Shown here: piece by piece, positions 26,213 through 34,444 of the stretch | Layout of the letters: each line of letters begins with the position of its first letter | Numbering within the stretch: the first letter of the stretch is position 1 | NCBI GenBank assembly: GCA_949948985.1 | Contig: CATLIG010000022.1 | Location: 1-39,999 of the forward strand | Source: an uncultured Clostridia bacterium | Lineage (GTDB): Bacteria; Bacillota; Clostridia; Lachnospirales; CAG-274 | DNA: 39,999 nt | Direction of reading: 5' to 3' | Notes under the pieces: generated by a model | The model's input: the letters and a program-made list of their open reading frames with translations, nothing else | The model's database searches: none | Told to the model about the DNA's origin: nothing | Position numbers and translations under genes: made by a program

Positions 26213-28483
26213 TTATGAATTTATTTTAAATTTTGTGCAAACACCAAAAACCGACATATTTTCAATTTTTCCCATTATCTGTTTTTCATATTCGGCATTT
26301 TTTCCAATAAATTTTTTTATAGCATAAATATCACAAATGAGTTCTGTGTACTCTGTAATTGTATCCAATTTTTTCTCTTTTGAAAGAAAATTAAATTCTT
26401 CTCTGCTATTGGGAATTATATTAGGTTTAAAATATTTCGCAAAAGTTTCAAGAATGTCAATCGCTTCGTTATATCGTTTCATACTTGCATAAACCGTAGC
26501 TATTCTTCTTGCAAGACAGTAACCGTCATAGCTGTATAATGTTCCGCATTCTTCATAGAGTTTATAGGCTTTTTGATAACATTCCATTATTATCAGTTTA
26601 TTTGTTTTTGGATTGTCTTGCAGTTTAAAACTTCCATACATTGAATACAAATTTCCCAATAAGTGCTTTGTTTCAGGATTTACATTTTCCTTTATTATGC
26701 TTATTCCTTTTTCGATAAATTTCAAAGCGGTATTAAAATCATTTTCATATTTTGTAATAAGGTAAATCGCCTTGAACATATAATACAAACCTTTAAATCT
26801 AATATTATCAATCAGATTATTTTTTATGTAATATCTGTATTCGGTAATCACTTTTTTCATTATAGGTAAATCGTTATATTTATCGGCATAAGAAAAGACT
26901 TCACCTATAAAATCCAAAAACAGTTCTGTATTATCAACAAAAATTTTATTTATCATATTTTCTATAAAATCAAACATTTCATTGTAATAAAACTTATCCA
27001 AACCATAAGTTAGACATTCAAGTCTGAGACTTTTTATAAGATTTTTGCAAGCTGATACAGACGGTTTAAATTCCTCAAAAACCATATCCCTCATTATTTC
27101 ATTTATGTAAAGCAATCTGTTTTCATTTCTGATAAATCCCAATTCTACAAGTGTATTTATATCATTTGCTGTTTCCTCACAAATCCACTTTGCAAACCTT
27201 GATAAATCAACACCATTGACAGATACAAAACAGAAATTTGTCATTATATATTTTTGCTTTTCCGATAAATCAAATAATCTGAAAAGTGTCTGTAAATGGT
27301 TGTAGTAAACTGCTTTTTTTGTTTTACCGTCTTTCTTTACCGAAAATTTCTCATCATTATGAAGATTTACATTGTTAATACTCAGCTTTTCAAGAAGAAC
27401 ATTGGGGCTTATAAGACCATTTTTTAATAATCTTCCAACAAGCTCAATGGAGAAAGTATGCTTATGTACTTTGCCGATTATTTCAACAAGAACATTTTTA
27501 TTTTTGTCGGATACTTCATAGAAATGATTGATAATGCTTAATAGCATTTCGTCATTATCCAATTCCGCAAGCTTTATTTTTTCAAAATCGGAAAATTCAC
27601 TTCTTGATGTAAAAACGATTTTGTAATCGTTATTTATGAAATCATCAAACAAGGGCTCATTCTCTATTGTGGTATCGAAATTATCAATAACAACCAAAGT
27701 ATCATCTTTTAATGTCTTCAGAAAATTAAAATGTTTACAAAATTTTATATCAGTATTATCATCTTCACTGTCATTCAAAAATATTATATTAGCAATTACA
27801 TTCTTTAGATTTTCTGAATATCGCAAATATAAAATGTTGGTGTAATCATTTTTGCATTTATGAATATAGTTTCTTACGAATTCACTTTTTCCAATTTCGC
27901 CTATCCCCTCAATGAATACACAGTTATTTTCATTTAAAAGATTTTTCAGCTTTTCGGTTTCCTCATTTCTGCCAACAAAATATTTACAAGGTTTACTTGC
28001 CGTACAGCCTGTTATTATTTCGTTTATATTTGATGATTTTGCTTTAACAGGAACGATATTTCTTCCCATTGAAAATATCAAAACTTCAGAAATGAAAATT
28101 GCCAAATTATCCATATCTTCTTTATATAAGCCAAGAAGTTTATTTTTTATCGGTTCGCTTATTGTAACATCTTCTTTTACAAGACAATAAATTTCCTTTG
28201 CGGTATTATAAAAGTCAACCGTCACTTTGAAATAACTATTTTTTATATCATTATAAAGTTTTGTAATATCATTTGTGTAAAATTTCCCTATGTCAGTATC
28301 TATGTTTCTGCTGCCGTTAAACCATCTGCTCACAGCCGAATCATCATAATGAAAATATCTTTCGTTTGAATAAGTTCTGAAAACATCTGTCATTATAAAA
28401 TCTTTTTTTCTTCCCGCTCTGTAAAATGATTTTAGACCTTCATACATTACAGAAATAATTTTTGCAAATCCGCAGTAACTCAT
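26213..28483 (-). CDS. STAND-type NTPase with helical/TPR-like C-terminus
   Basis: 756 residues, starting MSYCGFAKIISVMYEG with AAGGTGAT upstream. The N-terminal 150 residues are of unrecognised type, with HYDDSAVSRWFNGSRNIDT suggesting a small helical binding domain. Next comes YFVGRNEETEKLKNLL leading to Walker A IEGIGEIGKSEF (about 191-202) and Walker B LVVIDNFD (about 250), the NB-ARC/STAND layout. The C-terminal 400 residues are helical with TPR-like repeats. STAND proteins are signal-activated switches used in regulation and in phage defence. Convergent to the Tad operon and adjacent to the oriT-like region, it may regulate the element or be a cargo defence gene; sequence does not decide. 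Confidence 0.75.
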   Translation of the reverse strand: MSYCGFAKIISVMYEGLKSFYRAGRKKDFIMTDVFRTYSNERYFHYDDSAVSRWFNGSRNIDTDIGKFYTNDITKLYNDIKNSYFKVTVDFYNTAKEIYCLVKEDVTISEPIKNKLLGLYKEDMDNLAIFISEVLIFSMGRNIVPVKAKSSNINEIITGCTASKPCKYFVGRNEETEKLKNLLNENNCVFIEGIGEIGKSEFVRNYIHKCKNDYTNILYLRYSENLKNVIANIIFLNDSEDDNTDIKFCKHFNFLKTLKDDTLVVIDNFDTTIENEPLFDDFINNDYKIVFTSRSEFSDFEKIKLAELDNDEMLLSIINHFYEVSDKNKNVLVEIIGKVHKHTFSIELVGRLLKNGLISPNVLLEKLSINNVNLHNDEKFSVKKDGKTKKAVYYNHLQTLFRLFDLSEKQKYIMTNFCFVSVNGVDLSRFAKWICEETANDINTLVELGFIRNENRLLYINEIMRDMVFEEFKPSVSACKNLIKSLRLECLTYGLDKFYYNEMFDFIENMINKIFVDNTELFLDFIGEVFSYADKYNDLPIMKKVITEYRYYIKNNLIDNIRFKGLYYMFKAIYLITKYENDFNTALKFIEKGISIIKENVNPETKHLLGNLYSMYGSFKLQDNPKTNKLIIMECYQKAYKLYEECGTLYSYDGYCLARRIATVYASMKRYNEAIDILETFAKYFKPNIIPNSREEFNFLSKEKKLDTITEYTELICDIYAIKKFIGKNAEYEKQIMGKIENMSVFGVCTKFKINS

Positions 28484-28681
28484 TTTTCATATCACCTTAT
28501 TTAAAAAAATGGAACAAATAATTGGCAAATCTATGGCAACAATCATTTAAAAATGTGATTTATACTTTTATTATACCGCAAGACAGCCAATATTTATAAA
28601 TTTATTTATATGTAATAGTTTACCATAATCATATATGTTTTTACAATATGGTATCAACTCATTTTTTTAAATCTCAAAGTT
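28484..28681. other. Intergenic region upstream of the NTPase gene
   Basis: About 200 bp of AT-rich sequence. A minus-strand TATAAT (28575-28570) is a possible -10 for the NTPase gene, but no convincing -35 is seen. No short gene is supported here. Confidence 0.4.
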
Positions 28682-28845
28682 TGTAATTAGTGAAAAAACT
28701 AATATGCAAGCATAGCAAAGTGCCGTCCATTTGTGGATTTTTGAAAAACTGAAATTTCAGTTTTTCGCAATCACTAAATGGTGGCTACCTTTGCATTCTT
28801 GTTAAGGCAATGCCTTAAAATCTATTTGGGGAAAAATCCCCAAGC
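28682..28845. other. oriT-like region with nested palindromes
   Basis: A perfect 24-bp palindrome, GAAAAACTGAAA then TTTCAGTTTTTC (28743-28766), is the core of an imperfect inverted repeat extending symmetrically to GCAAAG (28715) and CTTTGC (28794). Two further dyads follow: TTAAGGCA-A-TGCCTTAA (28802-28818) and TTGGGGA-AAAA-TCCCCAA (28826-28843). It lies just upstream of mobC and the relaxase, the usual place for an origin of transfer. The nick site cannot be named by eye. Confidence 0.68.
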
Positions 28846-28913
28846 CCCTATGATGAGATTTGAAAAATAAACATAGCAAAAATGCGGAAACAAAAAATAA
28901 AAGGAGTGTTTTT

Positions 28914-29342
28914 ATGGATAAACATTTAAGAAATAAGAAGATAACTTTAAGACTTACGGAGGAGGAAAAAATTTATATCGACAAAAAGAAAGAGATGACA
29001 ATTTATGAACATTACAATGATTTCATTCTTGCGGCTGTTACTCATTGCAATATCTTCACAGTTGATACTAAACCTATGCTGGAAGCTTCAAGTCAGATTT
29101 CTAAAATAGGAACAAACATAAATCAGATTGCGAAGGCTGTAAATATTTCGGGAAATCTATACAAAAATGATGTGAAAGATTTACAGGAAAAAATAAAAGA
29201 AATTGAGAAAATCATTCACGACATTATTGGCATATCTGAAAAAGGCAGGGATGGTGATTTTAATAATGGCATATTTGAAAATACGCTGCCTAAAAAGTGC
29301 GGGACATCTGGGCGAAGCGATAAACTATATAACGAATTTTGA
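28914..29342 (+). CDS. mobC: MobC-like relaxosome accessory protein
   Basis: 142 residues, starting at ATG 28914 with AAAAGGAG upstream (the frame opens earlier at 28860 without such a site). The N-terminus has ribbon-helix-helix character (KKITLRLTEEEKIYIDKKKEM) and the C-terminal half the MobC signature IGTNINQIAKAVN. MobC proteins bind oriT and help the relaxase. It overlaps the relaxase gene by 77 nt. Confidence 0.82.
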   Translation: MDKHLRNKKITLRLTEEEKIYIDKKKEMTIYEHYNDFILAAVTHCNIFTVDTKPMLEASSQISKIGTNINQIAKAVNISGNLYKNDVKDLQEKIKEIEKIIHDIIGISEKGRDGDFNNGIFENTLPKKCGTSGRSDKLYNEF

Positions 29343-30873
29343 TAAGACAGAACAGGGAACTTTAATATCTTCATATATGTGCAGCAGTGATTGGGCATAT
29401 GCAAAAAAAGATTTTCTTGATGTATGGTCGCTTGCTATGAAACGTGGAAACAATTACGCATTTCATATAATTCAATCTTTTTCGCCCTATGATGACGTTA
29501 TTCCGCAGCAGGCGTTGGAAATCGGAAAGGAATTTATGAAACGGGCAATTCCAAATTACCAGTATGTCATAAGTACACATTCTGACAGAAGACATATTCA
29601 CAATCATATTATTTTTAACTCTGTTGATTTGATAAAACACAGAAAGTATCACAGCAACAAAAATACACTTGAAAACTTACGGAAAATAAGCGATATGATT
29701 TGCGAAGAACATAGTTTGTCGGTTATCACATCAACAAAACTTCCGCAGAGAATTATTTTGCGGGGTGATATTGATAACGCAGTAAAACAATCTGATTGCT
29801 ATGAAGATTTTTTAAAAATTATGCAGTCTTATGGCTATGAAGTTAAAATCGGAAAATATCTGTATTTTAGAAAACAGGGAAATAAAAATTTTATAAATAC
29901 ACAAACACTTGGAACCGCTTACATTGGAAAAAACATAATTTCAAAAATTTATGGTACAGACGATATTCAAAATCATAATATTGCACCGCATCTTAATCAT
30001 ATTATTAAAGGTTCTTATCGGAAATTACTCAAAAATTCCATAGATTATGCGCTTAAAAAATCTTCTGATTTTGAGGACTTTTTAAAGAAAATGAGTGAAC
30101 AAGATTATGAAATTAAATGCGGCAAACATCTTGCATTTCGGCATAATACGGGAAAAAGATTTATAAGGGTTGAGAGTTTGGGAGATTTGTACAGCGAATA
30201 TATGCTCCGTTTGTACTTTAAGAACAATGAGGAATATGAAAAAATAAAAAATGAAATTCAGCCTGTTATAAATAAATATGCAGAACAGGAAAAGGAATTT
30301 CACAGCCGATATATAAATTCCCTTAATGTCAATATTGGAATAAAAATGCTTAATTATCTTAAAGAAAACAAAATTGGCAATTATGCCGAATTGCTTGAAA
30401 AAATTGATAATGCGTCAGACAGGGAGAAAAAATTTTTAAGAGAAAAAGAAAAAGCGGAAAATTCAATAAGGGCAATTACGGAGGGTTTGAATGTTTTAAA
30501 AATTTATCATAGGTATAAAGATATTTACGATAAATATAACTCTTTATCAGATGAAAATTTTGAGAAAACGTTTTTTGGTCTTAACAGACGAGTTGAACTC
30601 GAAAAATTTAATAACGCATTGGCAATATTGAACAGTTTGCGAAAATATGATAATTCAATTCCAACTATTGATGAATTTGAAAAAACTATAGAAAAGAAAA
30701 AAGAGCAGATTAATTTTTACGAAAAAAATATTTTAAGGTCAAGAGCCGATTTGAAAAATCTTGAAACGATAAAATCAAACTTATTAAGTATAGATAATTT
30801 ATTTACGGAAAAATCGCAGAAACAAGAGGAAAGAACACAAAAATACAGAAAATATAATGACGTTTCACTTTAA
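29266..30873 (+). CDS. Relaxase/mobilization nuclease (MobP type)
   Basis: 535 residues from ATG 29266, which begins the family-like MAYLKIRCLKSAGHLGEAINYITN; earlier in-frame starts lie within mobC coding sequence. A candidate catalytic Tyr is in AINYITNFDK (about 22), and the three-His motif is THSDRRHIHNHIIFN (about 104-118). The region from about 170 to 370 has two copies of an ALKKSSDFEDFLKKMSEQDYEIK-like segment; the C-terminus is a coiled coil. It should nick at the adjacent oriT-like region and pilot the strand during mobilization by a co-resident conjugative element, plausibly the ICE it sits in. Confidence 0.88.
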   Translation: MAYLKIRCLKSAGHLGEAINYITNFDKTEQGTLISSYMCSSDWAYAKKDFLDVWSLAMKRGNNYAFHIIQSFSPYDDVIPQQALEIGKEFMKRAIPNYQYVISTHSDRRHIHNHIIFNSVDLIKHRKYHSNKNTLENLRKISDMICEEHSLSVITSTKLPQRIILRGDIDNAVKQSDCYEDFLKIMQSYGYEVKIGKYLYFRKQGNKNFINTQTLGTAYIGKNIISKIYGTDDIQNHNIAPHLNHIIKGSYRKLLKNSIDYALKKSSDFEDFLKKMSEQDYEIKCGKHLAFRHNTGKRFIRVESLGDLYSEYMLRLYFKNNEEYEKIKNEIQPVINKYAEQEKEFHSRYINSLNVNIGIKMLNYLKENKIGNYAELLEKIDNASDREKKFLREKEKAENSIRAITEGLNVLKIYHRYKDIYDKYNSLSDENFEKTFFGLNRRVELEKFNNALAILNSLRKYDNSIPTIDEFEKTIEKKKEQINFYEKNILRSRADLKNLETIKSNLLSIDNLFTEKSQKQEERTQKYRKYNDVSL

Positions 30874-30888
30874 CAGGAGGAAAAAATT

Positions 30889-31209
30889 ATGAGAAAGGCT
30901 TGTAAAATACTTACTGAAAAAGAGTACGAATATATAAAAAATTGTATTCAAAATATCGCTGTTAATGTTGAGTCATATAGATTTATCCTTAGCGAGCAAA
31001 TGAACCTTATCAGCGATATAAACTCTGTACTTTTAATGCAGCACAAGGCACAAGAAAATCTTATTGCCCAAAATGATAAAATCACAAAAAATTGTATTTC
31101 TTTAACAGAGCAGATTGCCGAAAAAAATATAACTATTGATAACCTCATGAAACAGATTGAGGAAATAAAGTCGGCAAAGAGTTACAGCAAGGAGTGGGGA
31201 AAATGGTAA
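30889..31209 (+). CDS. Small coiled-coil protein of the mobilization module
   Basis: 106 residues with AGGAGG 15 bp after the relaxase stop. Entirely helical; the last 60 residues form a coiled coil (LTEQIAEKNITIDNLMKQIEEIK). No family is recognised. Operon position suggests a relaxosome or segregation accessory. It overlaps the next gene by 7 nt. Confidence 0.65.
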   Translation: MRKACKILTEKEYEYIKNCIQNIAVNVESYRFILSEQMNLISDINSVLLMQHKAQENLIAQNDKITKNCISLTEQIAEKNITIDNLMKQIEEIKSAKSYSKEWGKW

Positions 31210-31817
31210 ACAGAACAAAAGAAAAGCAAATTTCAATACGATTGTCAGAGGAAGAACTTGAAAAGCTGAAAGCCAATATTGAAATTTCAGGACTTAATCA
31301 GAGGGATTATATTGCTGGCTGTATTATTAATGACAGCAAAAATATTTTTCTTGAAAAAGATATTGACAGGGCAAACGTAAGAATTAAAGAATTGGAATAC
31401 TCATTTCAAGAGGTTTGTAAAAGCAATAATACAAAATACAAAAATTTGAAAAATGAGTATGACGAGTTAAAGGAAACAGCATTTAATATCCAAAATCAAG
31501 TCAAAAAATACAAAGCAAAATTTGAGGAAAAAGAACAAAACTATAACAAGCTGCTTAATGCCGCAATAAATTTAAAGGCAAAGCTGAAAAAGGAAGCTGA
31601 GGATAAAAACGAGGATATTGAATATTCCGAACAAGCATTAAAAATTCTTATAATCAATATTTTTATTTTAATTTTATATGTTGTTATTATATCAGTAATT
31701 GCGCTTATAAGACATTTTGATATATTTGCGTTTGCGTATATCCCTGTACCTATATTTTTTGTTTGGAATATCATTGTAATTTACAGGATTATAAAGTATT
31801 TTTCAGATGAAGAATAA
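31203..31817 (+). CDS. Ribbon-helix-helix protein with coiled coil and two membrane helices
   Basis: 204 residues. ATG 31203 is set by GGAG at 31191-31194. The N-terminus KEKQISIRLSEEELEKLKANIEISG followed by NQRDYI is an RHH/MobC-type DNA-binding domain. Residues 55-140 are coiled coil, and two membrane segments follow (about 145-165 and 172-192). A DNA-binding domain tethered to the membrane by a coiled coil is unusual and could bring oriT DNA to the conjugation channel. Confidence 0.65.
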   Translation: MVNRTKEKQISIRLSEEELEKLKANIEISGLNQRDYIAGCIINDSKNIFLEKDIDRANVRIKELEYSFQEVCKSNNTKYKNLKNEYDELKETAFNIQNQVKKYKAKFEEKEQNYNKLLNAAINLKAKLKKEAEDKNEDIEYSEQALKILIINIFILILYVVIISVIALIRHFDIFAFAYIPVPIFFVWNIIVIYRIIKYFSDEE

Positions 31818-31837
31818 CAAGGAAAGCCGGTGATTAT

Positions 31838-32062
31838 ATGAAAAAGAGAAATACACCAGATAAATCACAACTTGTGAATATTGAGGATATAGTGATTGAT
31901 GAAAACAAAAGTAAAGAAGAACGCATAGAGGAGTTTTACAGGCAAATAAAAAATCCTTATCACTTTTTATGCGGAGATGTAATTGTGAATGTTATGTTTA
32001 CAAAAAACGGAAAAAGTTTTGAAGATACATTAAAATACTTTTTAAAATCAGAAATGTCATAA
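31838..32062 (+). CDS. DUF6870-like small protein
   Basis: 74 residues: NIEDIVIDENKSKEERIEEFYRQIKNPYHFLCGDVIVNVMF then KNGKSFEDTLKYFL. The KEER..EF.RQIKNPY..xCGD pattern is recalled from small proteins encoded next to serine recombinases in clostridial mobile elements. Function is unknown. AAGGAAAGCCGG lies upstream. Confidence 0.6.
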   Translation: MKKRNTPDKSQLVNIEDIVIDENKSKEERIEEFYRQIKNPYHFLCGDVIVNVMFTKNGKSFEDTLKYFLKSEMS

Positions 32063-32134
32063 TTTCTATATTTCCAATAAATGCTATATAATTTTTCAAA
32101 ATTGATTTACTCAAAAAATGAACAAATTTGATTG

Positions 32135-32153
32135 TCTGTACATATTATACAGA
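32135..32153 (+). promoter_or_regulatory. Dyad upstream of the SOD-like gene
   Basis: TCTGTA, 7-nt spacer, TACAGA; it ends 25 bp before the SOD-like start. Possible repressor operator. No clear promoter was matched to it. Confidence 0.3.
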
Positions 32154-32178
32154 TAAGAAAATCCAGGAGTGTGCAAAA

Positions 32179-32646
32179 ATGATATACAATAAAAATTCAG
32201 CCATAGCTGAAGTAAACGGAAACGTTGAGTATCCCGAAATACATGGATATGTAAGCTTTGATGAAACGGACAAAGGGGTTATGGTTACAGCAGCAGTTCA
32301 CGGACTGCCTTATGGTAATGACTGTGAATCGGGCATATTCGGTTTTCACATTCACAATGGCACAAGTTGTACGGGAAATAGTACAGACCCTTTTGTGGAT
32401 GCTAACGGACACTATAATCCACAAAATTGTCCTCACCCATATCATGCGGGTGATTTGCCTCCTTTGTTCGGCAATAAGGGTTCAGCCTATATGTCGGTTA
32501 TAACCGATAGATTTACAATTAAGGAAATAATAAATCATGTGGTTATTATTCACAGGAATCCGGATGATTTTACAACGCAGCCTTCAGGCAATTCAGGAGA
32601 AAAAATTGCCTGCGGAAAAATAGTTGCCTGTGAGTCAAATAGTTAA
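32179..32646 (+). CDS. Cu/Zn superoxide dismutase-like protein
   Basis: 155 residues, ATG 32179 after CAGGAG. The Cu/Zn-SOD ligand set is present in order: FHIHNG (two His), NGHYNP (His), CPHPYHAGDLPPLF (His, His, Asp) and VVIIHRNPDDF (His), plus GEKIACGKI near the end and Cys residues for the usual disulfide. No signal peptide is seen, so it would be cytoplasmic. In the family the enzyme removes superoxide. It is a separate transcription unit between the mobilization and recombinase genes, so probably cargo that helps survival in air. Confidence 0.82.
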   Translation: MIYNKNSAIAEVNGNVEYPEIHGYVSFDETDKGVMVTAAVHGLPYGNDCESGIFGFHIHNGTSCTGNSTDPFVDANGHYNPQNCPHPYHAGDLPPLFGNKGSAYMSVITDRFTIKEIINHVVIIHRNPDDFTTQPSGNSGEKIACGKIVACESNS

Positions 32647-32699
32647 AATTTATTCAATTTTTAAAAAATTAAATTTCGTACAACAAAAGAAAAAATATG

Positions 32700-32728
32700 T
32701 TGACAAGAGCAAACCTTAATGCTATCAT
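32700..32728 (+). promoter_or_regulatory. Sigma-A promoter for the serine recombinase triplet
   Basis: TTGACA (32700-32705), 17-bp spacer, TATCAT (32723-32728). It lies 75 bp upstream of the first recombinase start. Confidence 0.75.
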
Positions 32729-32802
32729 AGAGTCAGACTAAGCAGAAACACTCTTTGATGTATTACGGTTTGCCTGTTAATATATTCAAGGAGGTTTTCT
32801 TT

Positions 32803-34443
32803 ATGAAAAATGAATCTATCAAAACTTACAATACTGATATTTATGTACGTTTATCTCGTGAAGACGGCGATAAAATCGAAAGCGACAGTATTGTAAATCA
32901 AAAAGAACTTATCAAAAATTTTCTTAAAGACAAGCCCGAATTTAAACTTCATCAGATAAGGATTGATGACGGTTTTACGGGAGTTAATTTTCAGCGCCCC
33001 GCTTTTACAGAGATGCTGGCGGATATTAAGGCGGGCAAGGTCAATTGCATTGTAGTAAAAGATTTGTCACGTTTCGGGAGAAATTATATTGAAGCAGGCA
33101 AATATATCACAAATATATTTCCGTTCCTTGACGTGAGATTTATCGCGATAAATGATAACTTTGATACAGCTGATATTAACAATTCATCTGAACTTATATT
33201 TTTCCATTTCAAAAATTTAATTAATGATGCTTATTGTGCTGATATTTCTGTTAAAACAAGAAGTCAGCTTGATATCAAGCGTAAAAACGGAGATTTTATA
33301 GGGGCATATACCTGTTATGGCTATTTGAAGTCACCCGAAAATAAAAACAAACTGATTATTGATGAAAGTGTCAGAAATGTAATAAAAGACATTTTTTTAT
33401 GGAAAATAAACGGAATGAGTGCGTTAAGAATAGCCGAAAAACTTAATTCTCTTGGCATAACACCGCCTATGGAACACAAAAAAGAACTTGGCATAAATTA
33501 TAATTCGCCTTTGCGTAAAAAGATAAAAGCTGAATGGAACGCTAATTCTGTACTTAGAATACTCCAAAACCGTATTTATACAGGTGTTCTTGAACAAAGC
33601 AAGACAACAACACCTAATTATAAAATCAAAACAAGGATATACAAAAATCCCGATGAATGGGTAGTTACGAAGAATAACCACGAACCTATTATTGACGAAA
33701 AAACATTTAATGATGTTCAGAAACTTATGTGTGAAGATACAAGAGTAGCGCCACAAAATGAACAGCTTTATCTGTTTTCGGGGTTTTTAAAATGCGGTGT
33801 CTGCGGCGGCAATATTACAAGAAAAACCGTTCCTATAAAAGGCAGGAGATATACATATTTTATTTGCTTAAATTATAAAAACAACTGTAACTGCACCAAC
33901 AAAATGAATTTTAAGGAGCAGAGTCTTGAAAGGGCGGTCTTAAAAACTTTAAATTTAAGATATAAAGCTTTTTTGGATATGCAGGGTATGATTGATTATG
34001 TGAGGTCACTTCCGTTTCATACTGCGGAAGTTAAGAAAATTGAAAATCAGATAGAAAAATATAAAAACAGTATAGAAAATGATAATGCTATGCTTGTTGA
34101 TTTATATGAGGATTTGAAAAAGAACCTTATTGACGAAAAAGACTATAAATCAATAAAACAAATATATGCAGACAGAATTGAAACATCAGAAAAGGCTGTT
34201 AAAAATCTGAAAAAAGAAATAGATATTATCTCATCAGGAAATAAAAATTCGTTTAGTATTTATGAAAGTATCGCAAATAACGGTGGTTTTACAGAATTAT
34301 CACGAAAAATAATTGTTTCACTCATAGACAAAATATATCTTAACGGCAAAAATGACATAAGTATAGTATTCAAGTTTGACGAAGACGCAAGGCTTATGGA
34401 AAATTATATCAGCAAACTTCCAAAAGAAACGGGGGTATGCTGA
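32803..34443 (+). CDS. Large serine recombinase 1 of 3
   Basis: 546 residues from ATG 32803 (AAGGAGG 8 bp upstream; the ORF opens earlier at 32755). N-terminal catalytic domain with the nucleophile in DIYVRLSREDGD and the VVKDLSRFGRNYIEAGKYI helix; recombinase domain with GYLKSPENKNKLIID; zinc ribbon FLKCGVCGGNITRK...CLNYKNNCNC (about 330-370), then coiled coil. It ends 1 bp before the next recombinase. Likely works with the other two to integrate and excise the element. Confidence 0.93.
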   Translation: MKNESIKTYNTDIYVRLSREDGDKIESDSIVNQKELIKNFLKDKPEFKLHQIRIDDGFTGVNFQRPAFTEMLADIKAGKVNCIVVKDLSRFGRNYIEAGKYITNIFPFLDVRFIAINDNFDTADINNSSELIFFHFKNLINDAYCADISVKTRSQLDIKRKNGDFIGAYTCYGYLKSPENKNKLIIDESVRNVIKDIFLWKINGMSALRIAEKLNSLGITPPMEHKKELGINYNSPLRKKIKAEWNANSVLRILQNRIYTGVLEQSKTTTPNYKIKTRIYKNPDEWVVTKNNHEPIIDEKTFNDVQKLMCEDTRVAPQNEQLYLFSGFLKCGVCGGNITRKTVPIKGRRYTYFICLNYKNNCNCTNKMNFKEQSLERAVLKTLNLRYKAFLDMQGMIDYVRSLPFHTAEVKKIENQIEKYKNSIENDNAMLVDLYEDLKKNLIDEKDYKSIKQIYADRIETSEKAVKNLKKEIDIISSGNKNSFSIYESIANNGGFTELSRKIIVSLIDKIYLNGKNDISIVFKFDEDARLMENYISKLPKETGVC

Positions 34444-34444
34444 T

